Shown here: piece by piece, positions 57,852 through 64,000 of the stretch | Position numbering within the stretch: position 1 is the first letter of the stretch | Layout of the letters: every line of letters begins with the position of its first letter | From: Rhodococcus phenolicus | GTDB taxonomy: Bacteria > Actinomycetota > Actinomycetes > Mycobacteriales > Mycobacteriaceae | DNA length: 64,000 bases | Direction: 5' to 3' | NCBI RefSeq assembly: GCF_001646785.1 | Contig: NZ_LRRH01000056.1 | Coordinates: forward strand, 25,283-89,282 | Translations under genes and position numbers: made by a program | Notes under the pieces: generated by a model | What the model saw: the letters and a program-made list of their open reading frames with translations, nothing else | Told to the model about the DNA's origin: nothing | Databases searched by the model: none

Positions 57852-60140
57852 CTACTGTACGGGGACCGTCGCCCGCTGGTCTCTCTGCTCGCCGGGTGGT
57901 TCGACCGCCATCGACTTGTCCGCGAAGATCGGTGTCCACCAGTTCCAGCGTCCCATGACGGACATGGCAGCCGGGATGGCGAGAAGGCGAATGAGGGTGG
58001 CGTCGAGAGCCACCGCGGCCGCCAGCCCGAGTCCCAGTTGTTGCATCGGCAGAACCGCCGCAAGCGTGAACGCGAGGAACACGGTGATCATCAACAGGGC
58101 GGCCCCCGAGATCAGTGGCGCAGTGCGCACCGATCCTTCGACGACCGCCGCTCTGGTGTCTCCACCGTTCGATCGGTACGCCTCACGTATCCGGCTGATG
58201 AGGAAGACCTCGTAGTCGGTGCTGATACCGAACAGGAGAACTGCGAGAACGATCGGAACGAAGTTCGTCAGGTCGGCAACACTGTCGGATCCGAATATTA
58301 CTCTTCCCCAGCCGAATTGGAAGATCAGGACGACAACACCGTAGGCGGCGGAGATGGAGACGACGTTGACCACGACGGCCTTGAGCGGAATGAACACCGA
58401 CCGGAAGTACACGAACAGGAGCGCGAAGATGCCGATCAGCATCAGCGCGAGAACGGTCCACAGCCGACGTTCGATCTCGGCGTTCGCGTCGATACCCTCG
58501 GCGGTTTCGCCGCCGACGTGTACGACGAGTTCGTTCCGGTCCGCGCCCAGCTCCCTGATCTCCCGTACCACGGCTCTGGCTGTCGGCGACGACGCTTCGC
58601 CGTCGACGATCGCCTCGAGAACCAGGTTTCTGCCGTCCGCCGAAACGTATCGGTTCACGGCCGCGGCCCGTGTGTCGCCGGCGTTGCGGTCGGTCGAGCG
58701 AAGCCCCTCGAGTGCGTCCCCTTCACCGAATGTCGCCATGGTGGGCAGCACGCTGTTGACGGCGACGACTCCCGGAAGGTCATCGATCGCGGTCACGAAT
58801 TCGTTCAGGCTGTCGAGGTTCGATGCCTCGGCCACCGGCTCCCCGAAGGTCACGACGACATTGACGGGTGCGACCGCGCCGGTCCCGAACTGCGTCCGCA
58901 TCGCTTCGTATCCCACTGCGGACGGAGAGGACGAAGGAAGGATCGACGAGTCGGGCGTGACCGTGTCCATCCGGAGCGCAGGCACCGCCAGGAGACCGCA
59001 CACGGCCAGACAGACGCCGATCGTGGTGTACGGCCGGTTCATCGCGAATCGGGGGGCACGTTCCCAGATCGTCCGCCGCGATCCCGTTGCGTCGGAGACC
59101 GGCGCACGCGGGCCGATCCACCGGGAGAAGATCACGATCAGCGCCGGGAGAACGAGCAGGCTCATCACCATCGCGGCGCCGATCCCCAACATCGCACCCA
59201 GCGCCATGGACCTGATGACGTTCAGCTGGACGACGAACAACGCCGTGGACGCCACCATGATCGTCAGCCCGGATACGGCCACCGTCTCTCCGGATCTGAC
59301 CCACGCAGTCCTCAGGGCGGCAACCGGGCTCGAACCCGCGCCGAGTTCCTCCCGGTAACGGCTGATGATGAACAGGGAGTAGTCCACGCCGATCGCGAGT
59401 CCGAGCATGGTTGCCGCACTCTTGCCGAACAACGACACCTCGGTGTGCCGGGCGATGAAACCCAGTGCACCGACGGACAGGAGGACGGACGCACCGCCGA
59501 CGACACCCGACAGCACAGCCGCGGCCACGGATCGGTAGACGTAGAGCAGGACCAGCGCCAGCACGGGCAGTGCGATGAGTTCCGAACGGATGAGCCCGGA
59601 TTCGGACAGCTCGTTCATCTCCCCCCAGAACGCCGACGCGGAGATCATCGTCGCGTGCACGCCCGTGCCTTCGAAGTGCGCGTTCAGTTCGTCCTGGATA
59701 TGCGGAAATTCGCGGCGCGCGGTCCCGTCGTCGAGATCCGTTCCCACGAAATCGACGACCATGTTGCGATCCGCACCGACGAACTGGGATCCGAATCCGT
59801 CCGGAATCGTCGACCAGCCGAATCTGCTGACCGCGGAATCCCCCAGCTCGTCCGCGACGACGTCGAACACCGACTGGACGGACGAGCGGAACACCCGGTC
59901 GGACACGTCCGCCGAATCGACCGTCACGACGAGCGCGAACGAGGACGGTCCGCGGCCTTCGAAGCCGGCGCTCAGCGTCTCGGCGGCGATCTGCGAATCG
60001 GATCCCTCGACGTACCATCCACCGCCGGACAGGTGATCGTTCGACGACAACGCGAAGACAGCGCTCACTCCGCACACACCCAGCCATGCCAGGACGATTC
60101 CCCACCGTGATCGCACGAGCGTGTCGAAGAACCGTCTCAC
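57852..60140 (-). CDS. MMPL-family RND transporter
   Basis: A 762-residue inner-membrane protein with about 12 helices and two large periplasmic domains. Each half carries the family's G-x-x-x-D-Y motif: GLAIGVDYSLFIISRYREEL and LLFGISTDYEVFLISRIREAY. MMPL proteins export lipids and lipidic natural products. Its ATG overlaps the P450 stop. Being inside the cluster, it probably exports the product, which hints at a lipophilic compound. Confidence 0.93.
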   Translation of the reverse strand: MRRFFDTLVRSRWGIVLAWLGVCGVSAVFALSSNDHLSGGGWYVEGSDSQIAAETLSAGFEGRGPSSFALVVTVDSADVSDRVFRSSVQSVFDVVADELGDSAVSRFGWSTIPDGFGSQFVGADRNMVVDFVGTDLDDGTARREFPHIQDELNAHFEGTGVHATMISASAFWGEMNELSESGLIRSELIALPVLALVLLYVYRSVAAAVLSGVVGGASVLLSVGALGFIARHTEVSLFGKSAATMLGLAIGVDYSLFIISRYREELGAGSSPVAALRTAWVRSGETVAVSGLTIMVASTALFVVQLNVIRSMALGAMLGIGAAMVMSLLVLPALIVIFSRWIGPRAPVSDATGSRRTIWERAPRFAMNRPYTTIGVCLAVCGLLAVPALRMDTVTPDSSILPSSSPSAVGYEAMRTQFGTGAVAPVNVVVTFGEPVAEASNLDSLNEFVTAIDDLPGVVAVNSVLPTMATFGEGDALEGLRSTDRNAGDTRAAAVNRYVSADGRNLVLEAIVDGEASSPTARAVVREIRELGADRNELVVHVGGETAEGIDANAEIERRLWTVLALMLIGIFALLFVYFRSVFIPLKAVVVNVVSISAAYGVVVLIFQFGWGRVIFGSDSVADLTNFVPIVLAVLLFGISTDYEVFLISRIREAYRSNGGDTRAAVVEGSVRTAPLISGAALLMITVFLAFTLAAVLPMQQLGLGLAAAVALDATLIRLLAIPAAMSVMGRWNWWTPIFADKSMAVEPPGEQRDQRATVPVQ

Positions 60141-61582
60141 GACGCCGACCTCCCCGTGCGGGGCGCTCCGGCGGGCCGGTCCGTGCGCGGGCGATAGATC
60201 ATGTCCATGCCGTATCGGGGACGAAGAGTGATCGAGGCCAGCGTGCGGACTTCGTGATGAGGATCGTGCCGGAATTCGAAGCGCTGGAACAAACCCGCGA
60301 GGATCATCTGCGATTCGGCGATCGCAAAGTGCTTCCCGATGCAGATGTGCGGTCCGGCACCGAACGGCGCATACGCCTTGTGGTCGACCCCGATCGGCTT
60401 GTCGAATTCGAATCGGTCCGGCCGGAACGCCTCCGGATCTTCCCAGTGCCGTCGATCGCGGCCGATGTTGTACAGGGAGACCAGAACGCGACTGCCTGCG
60501 CGGAGCCGGTGACCGCCCAGCGTGCAGTCCCGCGCAACCAGCCGCGGAATGAGCGGGGCAGACGGGAACAAGCGCAGTGCCTCCGCGGCCACACCTGCGG
60601 TGTATCGAAGGTTCTTCAGATCCGCTGCCGTGGGCAGCCGTCCGTCCAGTACGCTGTCGACCTCGTCGCGGAGCCGGTCGACGACATCCGGGTTCTTCGA
60701 CAGCAGGTACATCGCCCAGGTGAGAGTCTGCGCCGTGGACTCGTGGCCCGCGGCGAAGGTGGTCATGACCTCGTCGCGAATCTCTCTGTCATCGAGAGCT
60801 TCCCCGGTTTCCTCGTCACGCGCGTCGATGAGCATGTCCAACATGTCACCGTGGTTGCGGTCCGAAGCGCGGCGATCGGCGATCAGGCGGTAGACGACGT
60901 CATCGAACTCGTCCATGATCCTTCGGAATCGCTTGTTGGTCGGTGTCGGCCAGGCCAGCGGTGGACTGAGCGGATTCTGCAGTCGGTCGAAAGCGAAGTT
61001 CAGCGCGTGTTCGACCGATCGCGGATCTGCGGCGTCGCCGAGATCGGCGATCCCGACACTGAACATGCAGCGCGAAACGACGTCGAGAGTAACTTCCATC
61101 TGAACCCGGTGCATGTCGATCGTGTCTCCGGCCGAGTTGTGCGTCTCGATGCGGTCGACCATCCGGGCAACGCAGTCGTGCATCGTCGAGTACATCTGTT
61201 CGATGCTCGCCCGAGAGTACAGCGGCTGCATCATCCTGCGGTTGCGCTTCCAGACCTCGTGGTCGGACGCGGTGAGCAGCCCGGTGCCGAGAACCAGTCG
61301 CAGAGGGTTGTCGGCACCGAGCTTGCCGTAGAGCAGCGGGTTGACGAACACCTCGTGCGCCAGCTCGCTGTCCGAGATGCAATACACCGAAACAGGTCCC
61401 AGCCGGTATCTGACGATGTCGCCGTGACGTCGCCATCCCTGCTCTGTTGCTTTCAGGATGTCGGACCTGAAGTCTCGGACGGTGCGAATCACCCCGCGAT
61501 CACTGGTCGGCACCTTCAGCGGTGCGGTTGCACCGCCGATTCGGCACGTGTCGCTGTGGGACGGGTCGAGCCGGGTGCTCAC
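60137..61582 (-). CDS. Cytochrome P450
   Basis: A 481-residue P450. I-helix AGHESTAQTLTWA (278-290), K-helix EALR (334-337), and haem loop FGAGPHICIG with axial Cys414. The sequence has the CYP102/CYP4-like (E-class) look more than that of classic bacterial class I. The GTG at 61582 is chosen because it makes a 4-nt overlap with the methyltransferase stop, like the other junctions; an ATG at 61597 is the alternative. Redox partners are not encoded nearby. Likely hydroxylates a hydrophobic intermediate. Confidence 0.93.
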   Translation of the reverse strand: MSTRLDPSHSDTCRIGGATAPLKVPTSDRGVIRTVRDFRSDILKATEQGWRRHGDIVRYRLGPVSVYCISDSELAHEVFVNPLLYGKLGADNPLRLVLGTGLLTASDHEVWKRNRRMMQPLYSRASIEQMYSTMHDCVARMVDRIETHNSAGDTIDMHRVQMEVTLDVVSRCMFSVGIADLGDAADPRSVEHALNFAFDRLQNPLSPPLAWPTPTNKRFRRIMDEFDDVVYRLIADRRASDRNHGDMLDMLIDARDEETGEALDDREIRDEVMTTFAAGHESTAQTLTWAMYLLSKNPDVVDRLRDEVDSVLDGRLPTAADLKNLRYTAGVAAEALRLFPSAPLIPRLVARDCTLGGHRLRAGSRVLVSLYNIGRDRRHWEDPEAFRPDRFEFDKPIGVDHKAYAPFGAGPHICIGKHFAIAESQMILAGLFQRFEFRHDPHHEVRTLASITLRPRYGMDMIYRPRTDRPAGAPRTGRSAS

Positions 61583-62244
61583 GGCTTCGTCGCCCATGCA
61601 CAGAGCCAGCCGAGAGAACGTTCCGGGCGCGTGGCCCACCGGCTGTCGTCGAATCCGGCATCGTTGAGGTACCCGCACAACGCGTCCGCCGAAAGTATCG
61701 TCATTCCACTGGCTTCGGACCGTTCGATGAATCTGCGGCCGACAGTTCTCTGGACGAGTGTGGGACTGAGCATCGATTCCTTGCTCATCTCGACCACAAC
61801 TCCGATGCGCCCTCCGGGTCGCAGCACTCGGTGTACTTCGCGCAGCCCCGCTGCGAGATCCGGCCAGAAATACACGGTTTCGATTGCCAGTGCGACATCG
61901 AACGAATTGTCGTCACACGGGAGTCGGTCGGCCGTCCCGTTCGCCGCGCGCAGCCTGGTCGCCTGCACTGCGGCCCGATTCCTCCGAAGTGTCTGCGCCA
62001 CCATCACATCGGAGTAGTCGACACCCATGAGTCGTCCGGATGTGCGACGGGACACCATTCCGAGTGCCATTCCCGAGCCGCATCCGACGTCGAGAACGCT
62101 CGCGGCGGGGGGAATTCCGATCGTGTCGAGCGCCCATCCGGTCAGACTTCGATGTTGTACGGACATGAGATGCCCGACAACCTTCCCCGGAAGACCCACG
62201 GGCTTGAGAAAATTCGCTTCGAGTACCCCGAGTGGCTGTTTCAT
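61579..62244 (-). CDS. SAM-dependent methyltransferase, first gene of the cluster
   Basis: A 221-residue class I methyltransferase. Motif I VLDVGCGSGMALG (50-62), the acidic residue in LMGVDYSD, and motif IV-like SFDVALAIETVYFWPD fit the UbiE/Methyltransf_11 group. O- or N-methylation is equally possible. The ATG at 62244 follows GGTGAG. Its upstream region carries palindromes and repeats that may control the whole cluster. Confidence 0.92.
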   Translation of the reverse strand: MKQPLGVLEANFLKPVGLPGKVVGHLMSVQHRSLTGWALDTIGIPPAASVLDVGCGSGMALGMVSRRTSGRLMGVDYSDVMVAQTLRRNRAAVQATRLRAANGTADRLPCDDNSFDVALAIETVYFWPDLAAGLREVHRVLRPGGRIGVVVEMSKESMLSPTLVQRTVGRRFIERSEASGMTILSADALCGYLNDAGFDDSRWATRPERSLGWLCAWATKP

Positions 62245-62620
62245 CGACGCTCACCGCATTCGGATGCGCCGAGCCCGGACACGAGATGTTTCACGTTCCC
62301 CCCTGCGAAAGATTGCAGTGCACCCCTGCGCACACCGACGAATGCGACTGTATAAGCGTTGAACACGCACCGCAGGGGCACGCGCACGCGCGACGGAATT
62401 CAGCCCCTATCCTGATGACTCATCACAAGATCAACTACGGGGGCCACAACGACGAATAGGCCAATTGAGGTTCACCGCAACGGTTTCGGTGTACTCAATG
62501 CAATATCTTCTGCATACAGACCGAATGTTTCTTCAAATTCCGCACATCTGTCGACATTTCGATTCAATTGTCCACACTTCGTCTGCGGACAGTTCGAGAT
62601 CGCATTGACGGCCAGCGCGT
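62245..62620. promoter_or_regulatory. 376-bp intergenic head of the cluster, with palindrome and repeats
   Basis: No gene is supported here. It contains a 13-bp palindrome TGATGACTCATCA (62413-62425). The octamer CCCCTGCG occurs at 62300-62307 and 62323-62330, and inverted at 62371-62378. Upstream of 62460 the GC content falls to an AT-rich stretch (62470-62590) that overlaps the 3' flank of the next gene. No clear -35/-10 pair was identified for the methyltransferase gene. Confidence 0.5.
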
Positions 62621-63118
62621 TCAGTACAAGGACCACAGCACGAACGCAAAAAACAGCAACACCATCAGCGCCCCGACCTCGGCTCCGACACCACTCGGCC
62701 CCGATACGCCCACGACGTTCGTACGCCACGGCTGCGACGGCCCGCCGCCGGCTCCCGCGGCTTCGATCCGCACATCTCCGGCGGCACAGGCTAGCGCCGG
62801 GCCGCCTCGGGGCGAGTTGTGGTCGATCAGGCGCCGCAGGGCGGGCTGCACGGCATCGACGCGATCCCACGCAGACCGGGCGATTTCCACAGGACTCGCC
62901 CCGGTGCACTCGCCCTCGAACGCTTCTTGTTCGAGAAACCCACGGTAGAGAACGGACCATTTCGCTTCGAGTGCCGAGACCAGATCCGACTCCGACGCGA
63001 ATACCGTCGACGCCCCTGGGACATCGGCGTACGGAACAGCGACCTGGCCCGTGCCGGCCGCCCGGTCCAGTACGGCATCGATGACTGCAACTTTCCGGTG
63101 GTACTCGTCCCAACTCAC
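62621..63118 (-). CDS. Unknown protein with C-terminal membrane anchor (165 aa)
   Basis: GTG start at 63118, chosen because GGGAGG lies 5 nt upstream; a longer frame starts at 63142. The soluble part begins VSWDEYHRKVAVIDAVLDRAA and is helical; the last ~20 residues (ALMVLLFFAFVLWSLY) are a single membrane segment, so it is a tail-anchored or C-terminally anchored protein. No known family was recognised. It is divergent from the TetR gene at 63246 and lies upstream of the biosynthetic cluster on the same strand. Confidence 0.75.
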   Translation of the reverse strand: MSWDEYHRKVAVIDAVLDRAAGTGQVAVPYADVPGASTVFASESDLVSALEAKWSVLYRGFLEQEAFEGECTGASPVEIARSAWDRVDAVQPALRRLIDHNSPRGGPALACAAGDVRIEAAGAGGGPSQPWRTNVVGVSGPSGVGAEVGALMVLLFFAFVLWSLY

Positions 63119-63213
63119 TACGACCTCCCTCGTGCACGCCATCACTGCACTGCGCTGCGCCGACCGGAGCATACGGAGAACTCTGGTTCGTTCACATACT
63201 CCGAGTCGGTCAA

Positions 63214-63234
63214 ATACTCATGGTCGAAGAGTAT
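63214..63234. promoter_or_regulatory. TetR-type operator ATACTC-N9-GAGTAT
   Basis: ATACTC (63214-63219) and GAGTAT (63229-63234) are inverted repeats 11 nt before the TetR start. A second small palindrome, ACTCCGAGT, lies at 63198-63206. Both fall between the divergent TetR and anchored-protein genes. Confidence 0.6.
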
Positions 63235-63245
63235 CGTCGCGTACT

Positions 63246-63854
63246 GTGAACGTTGTCAAGACCAGCCGCCGCGAGATGTATGCCGCGTTGACCCGGGACG
63301 CGGTACTGGAAGCGGCGCGCACCCTGTTCGTCGACCGCGGGTTCGCCGACACGTCCGTGGAGGACATCGCCAAGCTCGCGAACGTCAGCAAGGGCGCTGT
63401 GTACCACCATTTCTCGGACAAGCAGGCAATCTTCACGCAACTGTTCCGGGACTCGCTCGCCGGCGGTCTGGCGACCGTCGCGAACGCGATGGCGGACGTC
63501 GAGGACCCTTGGGAACGCGTGGTACGCGCGCTGCGCAGTTACCTGACGGTGTACGCCGAGGACAAGGAGGCCCGCTCGTTGCTGCAGCAGGTCGTCGGCG
63601 TCCTCGGCGAAGCACGCACCTGCGCCCTCGACGAGGAGTTGGTACTCCCGATGATCCGGGCCCTGCTCGTCGAACTCGACGACGCGGGAGAACTGAAGCC
63701 GGTGTCCATCGAGGCCACCACCCGGCTCGTCTTCGACGTCCTCTGCGGAGCCGCGAAGTCCCTCGCCGGTACCGATGAAACCGATTCCGCGTCAGGGGAG
63801 CTGGAAACCGTCATCCTGCACATGTTCTCGGGTCTGCGCCGCACTGCGCGGTAG
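63246..63854 (+). CDS. TetR/AcrR-family regulator
   Basis: A 202-residue regulator. The helix-turn-helix reads TSVEDIAKLANVSKGAVYHHFSDKQAIF. GTG start at 63246; the open frame from 63051 is rejected because the longer N-terminus overlaps the operator and the divergent gene. The C-terminal ligand domain gives no hint of ligand. It is the only regulator gene within reach of the cluster, about 1 kb away with another gene between, so a role in controlling the cluster is possible but unproven. Confidence 0.9.
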   Translation: MNVVKTSRREMYAALTRDAVLEAARTLFVDRGFADTSVEDIAKLANVSKGAVYHHFSDKQAIFTQLFRDSLAGGLATVANAMADVEDPWERVVRALRSYLTVYAEDKEARSLLQQVVGVLGEARTCALDEELVLPMIRALLVELDDAGELKPVSIEATTRLVFDVLCGAAKSLAGTDETDSASGELETVILHMFSGLRRTAR

Positions 63855-63875
63855 GGCGGCGGCGGAGCCGTCCGC

Positions 63876-64000
63876 TCACGAACCCCACTCGTGCACAGGC
63901 CGGCCCCCGGCCATGTTGCGCACGTAGTCGCGCATCATCTCGGTGAGCGCGGTCCGGCGATCCGCCCCCGCCGCCTCCCGCCCGGCGACCTGCTCACGCT
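63876..64000 (-). CDS. C-terminal 40 residues of an unidentified protein
   Basis: Partial gene cut by the right edge. In-frame residues end ALTEMMRDYVRNMAGG, then RPVHEWGS, then stop at 63876-63878. Too little to assign; convergent with the TetR gene. Confidence 0.55.
   Translation of the reverse strand, partial: REQVAGREAAGADRRTALTEMMRDYVRNMAGGRPVHEWGS

Larger units (their letters stand above)
44810..62244 (-). other. Fourteen-gene non-canonical biosynthetic gene cluster
   Basis: All 14 genes are on the minus strand. Nine of 13 junctions are 4-nt stop/start overlaps, one is a 14-nt overlap, two are gaps of 22 and 33 nt, and only one (132 nt, before the oxoamine synthase) could hold a promoter. 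Enzyme types are those of secondary metabolism, yet no PKS, NRPS, carrier protein, ligase or terpene synthase is present. An exporter (MMPL) and a BASS importer/exporter flank the enzymes. Product unknown; see findings. Confidence 0.75.

Noticed and set aside
57852..60140. MMPL gene as a mycolic-acid (MmpL3-like) transporter
   Set aside because: It is coupled to the P450 gene inside the cluster and lacks core mycolate-synthesis neighbours, so a product exporter is more likely.
62472..63137. A 221-codon minus-strand frame overlapping the anchored-protein gene
   Set aside because: Arg/Cys/Gly-rich shadow frame with no ribosome-binding site; the other frame has GGGAGG, good composition and a membrane anchor.

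Overview
The window is high-GC actinobacterial chromosome, most likely from a Rhodococcus or a close relative in Mycobacteriales. The evidence is the block of genes in the first 20 kb, which are homologues of the Mycobacterium tuberculosis pgi to Rv0958 neighbourhood: an AAA magnesium-chelatase-like ATPase, purH, purN, a DUF6350 protein, a DUF5336 protein, sucD, sucC, an M23 peptidase, uvrD1/pcrA, an AroQ-type chorismate mutase and pgi. GTG starts, 4-nt stop/start overlaps and leaderless promoters of the TANNNT type are common. No tRNA, rRNA, IS element, prophage or CRISPR array was seen.

Layout. 0-21 kb is conserved core metabolism and envelope genes. 21-28 kb holds lipid and acyl-handling genes: an AidB-like acyl-CoA dehydrogenase with a coupled TetR regulator, then a divergent run of a condensation-type acyltransferase, two coupled hotdog thioesterase-like proteins and a type B carboxylesterase. 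28-31 kb has folA-thyA, an Fpg/Nei glycosylase and a TDT-family transporter. 31-42.5 kb is a hypoxia and nitric-oxide response island: DosS and DosR homologues, an Acg-family nitroreductase, an acyl-ACP desaturase, a CPBP protease, two tandem-domain universal stress proteins, an F420-type LLM oxidoreductase, and an NsrR-flavohaemoglobin pair. A good DosR-box match precedes one stress-protein gene and an NsrR-like palindrome precedes nsrR. An M28 peptidase follows.

44.8-62.2 kb is the accessory part and the most unusual: 14 minus-strand genes, nine of whose 13 junctions are 4-nt stop/start overlaps. In transcription order they encode a SAM methyltransferase, a cytochrome P450, an MMPL exporter, an alpha-oxoamine synthase, an acyl-CoA-dehydrogenase-fold flavoprotein, a saccharopine-dehydrogenase-like reductase, a PEP-synthase-like ATP-grasp/swivel enzyme, a class III aminotransferase, a small membrane protein, a DAO-type FAD oxidase, a lipocalin-like (AttH/CrtC-type) protein, a stand-alone DUF2156 (MprF C-terminal-like) aminoacyltransferase, an NAD-dependent epimerase/reductase and a BASS transporter. 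There is no PKS, NRPS, carrier protein, adenylation enzyme or terpene synthase, so it reads as a non-canonical biosynthetic gene cluster. A plausible reading (inference) is a PLP-made alpha-aminoketone that is aminated, oxidised, joined or activated by the ATP-dependent enzyme, perhaps aminoacylated from a charged tRNA, tailored and exported. Several of the enzyme folds recur in prodiginine/tambjamine pathways, but the carrier-protein parts of those pathways are missing.

The right edge has a small membrane-anchored unknown protein, a divergent TetR regulator with a palindromic operator, and the 3' end of one more gene. All functions come from reading motifs and context; no database search was run.
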